Shown piece after piece: positions 48,529 through 56,445 of a DNA stretch of 64,000 nt (positions are counted from its first letter, which is position 1; every line of letters begins with the position of its first letter). The position numbers were made by a program, and so were the translations under genes. The notes beneath the pieces are model-generated. The model ran no database searches and had not been told where the DNA came from. It saw only the letters and a list, made by a program, of their open reading frames with translations. The stretch is from assembly GCA_964615375.1 (NCBI GenBank), contig CAZTOW010000050.1, positions 6,867 to 70,866 on the forward strand, given 5' to 3'. The stretch is from CAZKWG01 sp964615375 (GTDB taxonomy: Bacteria; Myxococcota_A; UBA796; CAZKWG01).

Positions 48529-50988
48529 TCACCCCTTCTGAGCGGCCTCGGCGTCCTCGTCCGGGTCGCTGTCGGGGGGCAACGTATCCCCGCGACGCCC
48601 GAAGGGGCTCGGCATCTCCAGCGTGATCACGCTGCCGCGCGAGGCACCGGGGGAGGTGTTCGTCCCCGGCAGCGTGCCCGCGCTCTTCCGCGGGAGCCCG
48701 GGGTACTCGATGCGCTGGTGGTAGATGCCGACCAGCGTGTGGGTGAACGTCTCGATGACGGCGTAGAGCTCGCTCAGCGTGAGCGGGCAGTCCTCCAGCT
48801 GGCCGTCCTCGATGGCCCCGTTGGTGACGCGCTGGATCATCTCGCGCATCTTGTCCGGGGTGGGCTCCTTGATGGAGCGGCAGGCGGCCTCCACCTTGTC
48901 GGCGAGCATGATGATGCCGTGCTCGCGGGTGTCGGGGCGGGGCCCGGGGTAGCGGAAGTCGCTCTCGTCCACGACCTCGCCCGGCTCGGCCTTCTCCAGG
49001 GCTCGGGCGTAGAAGTACTGGATGAGCCCCGTGCCGTGGTGCATGAAGATGCCGTTGACGATGGGCTCGGGCAGGCGGTACTGACGGGCGATGGCCGCGC
49101 CGTCCAGGACGTGGTTGACGATGATGCGGGCGGAGACCCGGGGCTCCAGGCTGGCGTGGCGGCTGGGCCCGCTGCGCTGGTTCTCGATGAAGTACTGGGG
49201 CTTGAGCGCCTTGCCCACGTCGTGGAAGTAGCAGCACACGCGGGTCAGCAGCGCGTTGCCGCCGATGGCCTGCGCGGCGGCCTCCGACAGCGTGGCCACG
49301 ATGATCGAGTGGTGGTAGGAGCCCGGGGCTCGCAACATCAACTGCCGGATGAGCGGGTGGTTGAGGTTGGCCAGCTCCAGCAGCTTGTAGTCGGTCAGGT
49401 AGCCGACCATCTCGAAGAGCGGCACCAGGGCCAGCACCATAAACGCGCTGAGCAGCCCGCCCAGCACGGCGAAGCCCACGTCCCACAGCGTCTGGAGCGA
49501 GCCCGTGGCCGCCCCGGGGCCGCCCAGGTTCGCGCTGGCCAGCCCGAGCAGCAGGGCCGCGACCCCGCCCACCAGCCCGGTCTGAAGCCCGGCCTTCAGC
49601 ACGCCCAGGCGCTCGCCGTCCTGCTGGGCCACCGCGCCCACGCCCGCCACGCCGACGATGACGTAGTACAGGGTCAGGGTCAGCTCTTCGCCCGCCATCA
49701 GGCTGCACAGCACGCTGGTGGGCAGCACGAAGAGCAGCGAGGTCTCGGCGTTGACCAGCACCCGCACCAGCATGGCCCCGCCCGCGATGGGCGCGAGGTA
49801 GAGGAAGGCGCGCGGCTCGAGCCCCAGGCCCACGAGCTCGGCCAGCGGCGGCCCGGAGCTCCGCAGGATCTGGGCGAGCGAGAGCACGATGAGCACGAGC
49901 GCGGAGATGGAGACGATGTCCCGCAGGCTCGTGGAGAAGCGGCGCACGTAGAGCGTGCCGAAGCCGTAGAGCGTGGTGAACAGCATCGCGCAGAGGGCGG
50001 CCATGCCCAGCACCGCGTCGAAGCTGCTGCGCCCGCCCATGCGCTGGCTGAGCTGCCGCACCATCTCCACCTGCTGGGCCGTGATCACCTCGCCCGCGCG
50101 CACGATGGCGTAGCCGCGGGGCACCGGCATCACGACCGCGGAGACCTCCGCCCGGGAGGCGGAGCGCCGGTCCTCGGTCATCAACTGGTTGTAGAAGAGG
50201 TTGGGCCGCACGCTGGCGCGGGCGATGGCCACCGCCGCCCGCAGGCGCTCGGCGTCGAGCTCGGCCGCGGCGTGCTCCAGCGCATAGAGGCTGATGGCCT
50301 GGCGGGCCTCCTCCGGGGTGCGGATGCCCTCGTAGCTGTCCAGCCGGACCTCGTCCCGGCTCTGCTGCACGATGCGCACCACCGAGAGCGGGCGCGGCGG
50401 GCTGGGGAGCTGCGCGCGATCCGTGATCACGTAGCCGGAGAGCGCCACGCCCACGAGGTCGCGGGAGACGCGCTCCACGCTGCGATCCCAGCGCGCGTCC
50501 ACCACCAGCTGCAGGTCCGCCGGGTCCAGCGTGACCTCCAGCACCCGCACGAAGTCCCGCGCGATCTCCGAGAGCAGCTCCGGCGAGACCTCCTGCGCGC
50601 CCGCGGCGCGGGCCTCCAGGAGCCCCTCGGTGTAGCGCTGGGTCGCCATGTCGAAGGCGCTCGTGATCTTGGAGCGCACCCGGCCCAGCAGGTTCGTGTC
50701 CAGGTCGAAGACGGGGAGGACCGCCGCCTCCGCCGCCTCCGCCCGCTCGGCCGTGCCCGAGTCGTCGGTGAACTGGAAGGCCACCGGCGCACGGACGTCG
50801 CGCTCGGCCACCTCGCCCACGTTGAGCGCGGCGCCGCCGTAGCCGTGGTCGTCCACGACCAGCAGAGCCACGCCCAGGCTCAGCGCGACGAGCGCCAGCA
50901 CCTTGCGCGTGGCCTCCCCACGAAGGAAGGCCAGCAGGCGCGCGAGCGGCGGCTCAGGGCCGGGGTTGTTGGCGGCTTCCGGGGGCAT
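48529..50988 (-). CDS. 7TM-HD-domain membrane phosphodiesterase (PgpH/YqfF type)
   Basis: The 819-residue protein has one N-terminal membrane helix (about residues 28-48), a periplasmic 7TMR-HDED-type domain to about 310, seven membrane helices (about 320-530) and a cytoplasmic HD domain at about 550-720. The metal site is HH in GSYHHSIIVATLS and the HD pair in CCYFHDVGKALKP. Related proteins (PgpH, YqfF) hydrolyse cyclic di-AMP. It overlaps the end of phoH by 35 bases and is followed by ybeY. The C-terminal 50 residues are disordered. The ligand of the outer domain is unknown. Confidence 0.9.
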   Translation of the reverse strand: MPPEAANNPGPEPPLARLLAFLRGEATRKVLALVALSLGVALLVVDDHGYGGAALNVGEVAERDVRAPVAFQFTDDSGTAERAEAAEAAVLPVFDLDTNLLGRVRSKITSAFDMATQRYTEGLLEARAAGAQEVSPELLSEIARDFVRVLEVTLDPADLQLVVDARWDRSVERVSRDLVGVALSGYVITDRAQLPSPPRPLSVVRIVQQSRDEVRLDSYEGIRTPEEARQAISLYALEHAAAELDAERLRAAVAIARASVRPNLFYNQLMTEDRRSASRAEVSAVVMPVPRGYAIVRAGEVITAQQVEMVRQLSQRMGGRSSFDAVLGMAALCAMLFTTLYGFGTLYVRRFSTSLRDIVSISALVLIVLSLAQILRSSGPPLAELVGLGLEPRAFLYLAPIAGGAMLVRVLVNAETSLLFVLPTSVLCSLMAGEELTLTLYYVIVGVAGVGAVAQQDGERLGVLKAGLQTGLVGGVAALLLGLASANLGGPGAATGSLQTLWDVGFAVLGGLLSAFMVLALVPLFEMVGYLTDYKLLELANLNHPLIRQLMLRAPGSYHHSIIVATLSEAAAQAIGGNALLTRVCCYFHDVGKALKPQYFIENQRSGPSRHASLEPRVSARIIVNHVLDGAAIARQYRLPEPIVNGIFMHHGTGLIQYFYARALEKAEPGEVVDESDFRYPGPRPDTREHGIIMLADKVEAACRSIKEPTPDKMREMIQRVTNGAIEDGQLEDCPLTLSELYAVIETFTHTLVGIYHQRIEYPGLPRKSAGTLPGTNTSPGASRGSVITLEMPSPFGRRGDTLPPDSDPDEDAEAAQKG

Positions 50989-51898
50989 CCGACCGCTCGA
51001 CCTCCTCGCTGTGACCCTCCGCGGCCTTGTGCCGCTCTACCCGATCGTAGGCCCGCACGATCTCGGACACAAGGGGGTGCCGCACCACGTCCACGTCCGT
51101 GAAGCGGACCACCGCGATGCCCGGCACGCCGTCCAGGATCTTGATCGCCTCTTTCAAGCCGCTCTTGTGGCCGCGCGGCAGGTCCACCTGGGTCATGTCG
51201 CCGGTCACGACCACCCGGCTGCCCAGCCCGATGCGCGTCAGCAGCATCTTCATCTGCTCGGGCGTGGCGTTCTGGCCCTCGTCCAGCACGACGTAGGAGT
51301 CCGACAGCGTGCGCCCGCGCATGAAGGCGAGCGGCGCCACCTCGATGACCCCCTTGGCGATGAGCTTGCCCGCGCGGTCGAAGCCGACCAGGTCGTTGAG
51401 CGCGTCGTAGAGCGGGCGCAGGTAGGGGTTGACCTTCTCCGTCAAGTCCCCGGGGAGGAAGCCGAGCTTTTCGCCCGCCTCCACCGCCGGGCGGCAGAGC
51501 ACGATGCGGTTGACGTCGCCCTTCATGAGCGCCGTCAGCGCCACCGCCATCGCCAGGTAGGTCTTGCCCGTGCCCGCCGGCCCGATGCCGAAGACCAGAT
51601 CGTGCTCCATCATCGCGCCCACGTAGTGGCGCTGGCGCGGGCTGCGCGGGTGGATGCGCTTCTTGCCCACGCCCAGCGTGAGCGTCTCGCTGTAGAGCTC
51701 GCGCAGCCGCACCTCGGGCTCGCGCTGGAGCAGGCGCACGGCCTGGTCCACGTCCGAGGGCAGGAGCGGGTAGCCGGTGGCGGCGATGGCGTAGAGCTCC
51801 TCCAGCACGCGCGTCGCCTGCGGCAGGGCCGCCGGGTCGCCGGAGAGCATGAGCTGATCGCCCCGAAGCTGCACGCGCACGCCGAGCTGGCGCTGCAC
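50954..51898 (-). CDS. phoH: PhoH-family ATPase
   Basis: The 314 residues from the GTG at 51898 hold the complete PhoH ATPase core: Walker A GIGPAGTGKTYLA, the PAVEAGEKLGFLPGDLTEK segment, VVLDEGQNATPEQ (Walker B) and VVTGDMTQVDLPRG. PhoH is an ATP-binding protein likely linked to RNA metabolism. Homology clearly extends 20 or more residues upstream (FPDAAVLRELAGELGRHLDI), where there is no ATG, GTG or TTG. An ATT at 52015 follows a GAGG ribosome site with six bases' spacing and could be the true start. It overlaps the HD gene by 35 bases, as first gene of that operon. Confidence 0.93.
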   Translation of the reverse strand: MQRQLGVRVQLRGDQLMLSGDPAALPQATRVLEELYAIAATGYPLLPSDVDQAVRLLQREPEVRLRELYSETLTLGVGKKRIHPRSPRQRHYVGAMMEHDLVFGIGPAGTGKTYLAMAVALTALMKGDVNRIVLCRPAVEAGEKLGFLPGDLTEKVNPYLRPLYDALNDLVGFDRAGKLIAKGVIEVAPLAFMRGRTLSDSYVVLDEGQNATPEQMKMLLTRIGLGSRVVVTGDMTQVDLPRGHKSGLKEAIKILDGVPGIAVVRFTDVDVVRHPLVSEIVRAYDRVERHKAAEGHSEEVERSDAPGSRQQPRP

Positions 51899-52161
51899 GA
51901 TGTCCAGGTGCCGACCCAGCTCTCCGGCCAGCTCGCGGAGGACCGCGGCGTCAGGAAAGGAGAGCGAGGTCGGGCCCGAGCGGCCAGCTTCAGGGTTGGA
52001 GGCCTGTTCCTGAATGAGACACCTCGAGGACGGTCATCCGAATCTCCCAAGATATCACGCTCGCGGGCGAGGTGGCGCGCGCCTGCAGGAGCGGGCCGGA
52101 TCGGTTAAGGACCCGCCCCAGCGCGCGCGCAGAGCGATGGGTCACCGTGCAGAGGTCTTCC

Positions 52162-53262
52162 ATGATCATCGGCGTCCCCAAGGAGATCAAGCCCCAGGAG
52201 AACCGCGTCGGGCTCATCCCGGCCTCCATCCGCACCCTGGTCCAGCACGGCCACAAGGTCCTGGTCCAGCAGGGGGCGGGCAGCGGCTCCGGGCTCACCG
52301 ACGAGGAGTACATCGGCGCGGGCGCGGAGATCGTGCCCACCGCCGAGGAGGTCTGGGCGCGTGCCGGGCTGATCTGGAAGGTGAAGGAGCCGCTGGCGGC
52401 CGAGTACGGGCTCCTGCGCAAGGACCAGATCCTCTACACCTACCTGCACCTGGCCCCCGACCGGCCGCAGACCGAGGCGCTGCTGGCCTCGGGCGCCGTG
52501 TGCTTCGCCTACGAGACCATCCAGCTCCCCGGCGGGGCGCTGCCGCTGCTGGCGCCGATGTCGGAGGTCGCCGGCCGGCTCTCCGTGCAGGCGGGGGCGC
52601 ACTGCCTGGAGAAGCACCAGGGCGGTCGGGGCGTGCTGCTGGGCGGCGTGCCGGGCGTGGCGCCGGGCAGCGTGCTGATCCTGGGCGGCGGGATCGTGGG
52701 CAGCAACGCCGCGCTCATGGCCATGGGCCTGGGCGCGGACGTCACCATCATGGACCTGAACATCGATCGCCTGCGCTGGTTCGACAGCACCTGGTTCGGG
52801 CGCATCAAGACCCTCTACAGCAACGCCCACAACCTGGAGAGCGCGCTCTCCCGGGCCGATCTGGTCATCGGGGCCGTGCTCCTGGCCGGGGCCCGCGCCC
52901 CCCACCTCATCCGCCGCGCCCACCTGGGCCTCATGAAGCCCGGCGCCGCGCTGGTGGACGTCGCGGTGGACCAGGGCGGCTGCGCCGAGACCACCCGCCC
53001 CACCACGCATGCCAACCCGACCTACGTGGTGGACGGCGTGGTCCACTACGGCGTGGCCAACATGCCCGGCGCCGTGGCCCGCACCAGCACCTTCGCGCTC
53101 AACAACGCGACCCTCCACTATGGCTTGATGCTGGCCGACCTCGGGTGGGAGAAGGCCATCGAGCGGGACCACGCGCTCAAGCTCGGCCTGAACGTGTGCA
53201 AGGGCGAGATCACCTACCAGGCCGTGGCCGAGGCTCACGGGATGCCGTACAAGGCGGTGTGA
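52162..53262 (+). CDS. ald: Alanine dehydrogenase
   Basis: The 366-residue protein matches alanine dehydrogenase from end to end. It has IGVPKEIKPQENRVGL at the N-terminus, the substrate lysine in WKVKEPL, the catalytic YLHLAPD segment, the Rossmann motif VLILGGGIVGSNAA at about residues 173-186, and VANMPGAVARTSTFALNN. It converts L-alanine, NAD and water to pyruvate, ammonium and NADH in the cytoplasm. The ATG at 52162 follows AGAGG. It is divergent from phoH and nine bases upstream of the ATPase of module 2, which however looks like a separate unit. Confidence 0.96.
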   Translation: MIIGVPKEIKPQENRVGLIPASIRTLVQHGHKVLVQQGAGSGSGLTDEEYIGAGAEIVPTAEEVWARAGLIWKVKEPLAAEYGLLRKDQILYTYLHLAPDRPQTEALLASGAVCFAYETIQLPGGALPLLAPMSEVAGRLSVQAGAHCLEKHQGGRGVLLGGVPGVAPGSVLILGGGIVGSNAALMAMGLGADVTIMDLNIDRLRWFDSTWFGRIKTLYSNAHNLESALSRADLVIGAVLLAGARAPHLIRRAHLGLMKPGAALVDVAVDQGGCAETTRPTTHANPTYVVDGVVHYGVANMPGAVARTSTFALNNATLHYGLMLADLGWEKAIERDHALKLGLNVCKGEITYQAVAEAHGMPYKAV

Positions 53263-53271
53263 GGAGCGCGC

Positions 53272-54441
53272 ATGGCCGTCCTGGAGTTCAGCTTCGAGGA
53301 CCGGGAGCAGGGCTGGCGACTGGAGCCGGTGCGCTTCGGGGAGCTGAACCTCCTGGTGGGCCGGTCGGGGGCGGGGAAGACGCGGATCCTGAGGGCGCTC
53401 GCGCGTCTGGCATCGACCGCATATGGAGCCACCTTCCCTGGATTCGACACCAGATGGTCGCTCACCCTCGAGACCTCGGATGGTGTGCGGACGTGGAAAG
53501 GAGAGACCAGACCCAGACCCGACCAGGATGTGGTCTCGTCCACGCTGTCCTCGCAGCCTCAGCAGGCACCTGATGTCCTCCGAGAGACGCTGAGCGTAGA
53601 CGACAAGGTGCTCCTCACTCGGGACGAGTCCTCCATCCAGATAGGCGCAGAACCTTCGCTCCCAGCAGGGCTGGAGCCCTCATCGAGCGTGTTGCGCTTG
53701 CTCTCCTCGAACCCCGTCGTGAAGCCCGTTGTCGATGCGCTCCGTTCGGTAAAGTGGAGTCAGATCGAGACCTCGGAGCTCTGGGCGACGGTCCGTCGAG
53801 ACCGGCTCGCTCATCTCCGTGAGGCCCCGCCCTCACGGGAGTCCATCCGAGGACTGAATCCGTTGCCCCTTGCCCTCGGGGCGCTTCTTCTTCAGTGGAG
53901 CTCGCCTGACCAGTTCCGCCAGATCGTGACAGCCTTCACGGAGATCTTTCCAGAGGTCGCAGATCTAAGGGTCGATCTCAGGGAGGGACTCTCCTCAACA
54001 GAGCCTCCCTCGAAGTATCCTGACCAGGCGTTCCTCGACTTCGCCATCAAGCACCATGGCGCTGGCCCTTGGATCCTGTCAAATGCGATGTCCTCTGGGA
54101 TGAGGCGTACTCTGAGGCATATCCTGGAGCTGGCACTCTATCCGTCGGGCACGACCCTGCTCGTGGACGAGTACGAGAACGGGCTCGGCGTGAACTGTCT
54201 GGGGCCGCTGACGGACTATCTCCTGCGTGAGCACCGCGGCATCCAGTTCATCCTCACCAGCCACCACCCCTACGTGATCCACAACATCCCCTGGGAGTAC
54301 TGGAAGATCGTCACCAGCCACGGGTCGGTCGTTCGGGTCCGCGACCACACGGACTTCCCCGAGCTCGTCACCCGCTCGAAGCACGACCGCTTCCAGCTCC
54401 TGCTCAGCGCGCTGGCTGCAGACGAGGAGAGCGCCGGGTGA
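53272..54441 (+). CDS. AAA/ABC-type ATPase, module 2
   Basis: The 389-residue protein has Walker A GRSGAGKT (residues 30-37), a long insert (about 60-240) of low similarity, a signature-like SNAMSSGMRRTLRHIL, Walker B TTLLVDEYENGLG and the H-loop FILTSHHPYVIHN. It belongs to the AAA_21/AAA_15 type, as does the ATPase of module 1. Base composition in its middle (about 53.6-54.1 kb) drops to 53-63% GC in 60-base blocks, below the surrounding genes, which suggests acquisition by transfer. It overlaps its partner gene by four bases (GTGA), a sign of tight coupling. Confidence 0.88.
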   Translation: MAVLEFSFEDREQGWRLEPVRFGELNLLVGRSGAGKTRILRALARLASTAYGATFPGFDTRWSLTLETSDGVRTWKGETRPRPDQDVVSSTLSSQPQQAPDVLRETLSVDDKVLLTRDESSIQIGAEPSLPAGLEPSSSVLRLLSSNPVVKPVVDALRSVKWSQIETSELWATVRRDRLAHLREAPPSRESIRGLNPLPLALGALLLQWSSPDQFRQIVTAFTEIFPEVADLRVDLREGLSSTEPPSKYPDQAFLDFAIKHHGAGPWILSNAMSSGMRRTLRHILELALYPSGTTLLVDEYENGLGVNCLGPLTDYLLREHRGIQFILTSHHPYVIHNIPWEYWKIVTSHGSVVRVRDHTDFPELVTRSKHDRFQLLLSALAADEESAG

Positions 54442-55157
54442 ACCTGTACGTGGTCGTCGAAGGGAGACGCACGGAGCCGCAGCTCTATCGCGCGTGGCTG
54501 CCCCGGTTGATCCCCGGTCTCCAGCCGGTCCGACGCCTCGACGACCTGAGCGGCGACAGCCTCTACATCCTGCACGGGAACGGCTACCCGGCCATCGAAG
54601 ATCGCGTCCGGGAGGCCGTCGAGAACATCTCGGAGTTCCCCGCGATCGACCACCTCCTCATCTGTCTGGACTCGGAGGAGGACTCCTGGGAGGACCGCCA
54701 CGCGGAGCTGCGCGGCCTGCTCGACCTGCTCTCCTGCCCCAGACCCTCCACGGTCATCGTCGCCGAGTGCTCCATCGAGACCTGGCTGCTCGGGAACCGG
54801 CGCGTGGTCCGCCGCAACCCGGAGAGCGCTCGCCTGAGGGAGTGGCGGGCCCACTACGACGTCCTGGAGCTGGACCCCGAGAAGATGCGCGGGCACCCGG
54901 CCTTCCGGACGCGAGCGCAGTTCCACTTCGCCTACCTGCAGGAGGTCTTTCGAGACCGCTTCGGGGCGACCGAGCTTCAACGTGGCCATCTCGCCTACAC
55001 GAAGGAGCACCCCGGCGAGGCCGCCAGCCCCAGCTACCTCGACGAGCTCCGACGACGCGCGACCGAACCCCAGCCCGCGGGACCTCCCCACCTCCAGAGC
55101 TTCGCCCGCCTGCTCTCCTTCGCCGAGACCCTCGAGGCCGCTCCCCACCGAGCCTAA
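54438..55157 (+). CDS. TOPRIM-like (DUF4276-like) partner of ATPase module 2
   Basis: The 239-residue protein has the arrangement of TOPRIM nuclease folds: a first strand YVVVEGRRTEPQLYRAW with E8, a strand LLICLDSEEDSWED with D78 and following acidic residues, and a third strand STVIVAECSIETWLLGN with E114. This is the layout of DUF4276/OLD-like nucleases. It begins with GTG inside the ATPase stop. The partner in module 1 shows the same spacing of the last two elements. Its stop overlaps the convergent gene by four bases. The likely role is an ATP-regulated nuclease, perhaps anti-phage; this is inference from family analogy. Confidence 0.75.
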   Translation: MNLYVVVEGRRTEPQLYRAWLPRLIPGLQPVRRLDDLSGDSLYILHGNGYPAIEDRVREAVENISEFPAIDHLLICLDSEEDSWEDRHAELRGLLDLLSCPRPSTVIVAECSIETWLLGNRRVVRRNPESARLREWRAHYDVLELDPEKMRGHPAFRTRAQFHFAYLQEVFRDRFGATELQRGHLAYTKEHPGEAASPSYLDELRRRATEPQPAGPPHLQSFARLLSFAETLEAAPHRA

Positions 55158-56389
55158 GACTCCTTCGTCTTCGACAGCTTGTACGCCGCCTGCGCCAGCG
55201 CGCTGGAGATGTTCTTGTTCCGGCTGGCGTTGACCAGGTCGCGCTTGTTCAGGAACTTCAGGTAGCCCATGGCCGTGCTGAGCGGGGTCTTGGGGTTGTT
55301 GAGCAGGGCGACCTGAACGGGGTACTTGCGCGTGTACTCCTTGGACATGCTGAGCTGGCGGATGACGTCGCGGGAGAGGTTGCGGTCGCTGGCCAGCATC
55401 ACGACCTCGCCGTCGGTGAGGCGCCCGGAGCGGATGACGGCGGTGGGCACGCTCTTGATGCGGTCGCGGATGAGGATGGCGCGCGCCTCTTTGTTGCCGA
55501 GGAAGGCCAGCTTGATCTTCTGCGTGACGTTCATCTCGGCGATGATGCGCACCAGGCTCTTGCGCACCTTCTCGTCGGGGCCGCCCTGCTCGGAGAAGTC
55601 CCGGGTGAGGATGTCGTCGAAGTCCGCCTCGTCGTAGTAGTCGTGGCGGAAGTCCCCCAGGTCCATGGTCAGGCGGTCCTCGAAGGCGCCGCCGCCCATG
55701 GCCCCCGACTGCGCCTCCAGGGCCGGCGAGGGCAGCCCGCTCAGCGCCGCCGCCACCTCCGCCTCCACGTCGATTTCCAGGAAGCGCGGCTCCGGCGGCT
55801 TCGGCTCGGGGATCTGGGCCTCGGGCGCGTCCGGCGAGCTCGCCCGGAAGGGGCGCACCTCGGGCAGCGGGGGGCACTCCGCCTCCAGCCGGAGGAACTC
55901 CACCGCGCGCTCGAGGACGGCGTCGGAGGCGTTCTCGTTGGCGTGCAGCTCCAGCACCACCTCGGGCGAGAGCAGCAGGCGCTCCTGGTTGCGCGCGATG
56001 TCCTCGCAGAGGGTGGGGCTGGCGCGGCGGGCGATGAGCCGGGCCGTGCGGGTGTTCAGCGCCCGGATCCGCAGCAGCCGCGCGTCGAGATCGGGCTCTT
56101 CCGCGCGATATTCGGCTAGGAATTCTAGTATCTTGGGGTGGGTGCGCTCGCCGATCGCGTTGGTGAGCTGCTTGTAGGGCAGCCCGATCAGCGTGTCCGA
56201 GGCCGCCTGGGCGACGTCCGGGCTCTCATCGCCCACCAGGGCGTAGCAGACGGCCACCTGCACGTCCGGCGGCATGGGCAGCAGGCCGCGGGCGATGGCG
56301 AGGCGCGCCTGGACAGGCGTCTGGGGTCCGAGGCGGGCGCGCAGCGGCTCGGGGATGCCGAGCCTGTCGAAGGGGATGACTTCCGACAC
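55154..56389 (-). CDS. Conserved protein of unknown function, HEAT-like
   Basis: The 411-residue protein has helical repeats at both ends with a disordered Pro/Glu-rich middle (about residues 185-260). The C-terminal part has a repeated pattern with LAFLGNKEARAILIRDRIK, VIRSGRLTDGEVVMLASDRNLS and VALLNNPKTPLSTAMGYLKFL, a layout of short helices like HEAT repeats. I know similar unannotated proteins only from myxobacteria and relatives. The GTG at 56389 has GAGG five bases upstream and is preferred to GTG 56413. It has no signal peptide. It is probably a cytoplasmic scaffold of unknown role. Confidence 0.6.
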   Translation of the reverse strand: MSEVIPFDRLGIPEPLRARLGPQTPVQARLAIARGLLPMPPDVQVAVCYALVGDESPDVAQAASDTLIGLPYKQLTNAIGERTHPKILEFLAEYRAEEPDLDARLLRIRALNTRTARLIARRASPTLCEDIARNQERLLLSPEVVLELHANENASDAVLERAVEFLRLEAECPPLPEVRPFRASSPDAPEAQIPEPKPPEPRFLEIDVEAEVAAALSGLPSPALEAQSGAMGGGAFEDRLTMDLGDFRHDYYDEADFDDILTRDFSEQGGPDEKVRKSLVRIIAEMNVTQKIKLAFLGNKEARAILIRDRIKSVPTAVIRSGRLTDGEVVMLASDRNLSRDVIRQLSMSKEYTRKYPVQVALLNNPKTPLSTAMGYLKFLNKRDLVNASRNKNISSALAQAAYKLSKTKES

Positions 56390-56445
56390 GGGGTCCTCGC
56401 GGGGCCCGGCCACCGGGACCGGGCCCCCCGATTGTAGCGCCGCGC

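Noticed and set aside
53272..55157. Naming module 2 as a known PARIS or OLD system
   Set aside because: The architecture is similar, but the partner has no DUF4435-like similarity I can confirm by eye and no phage-defence genes flank it. A profile search would be required.
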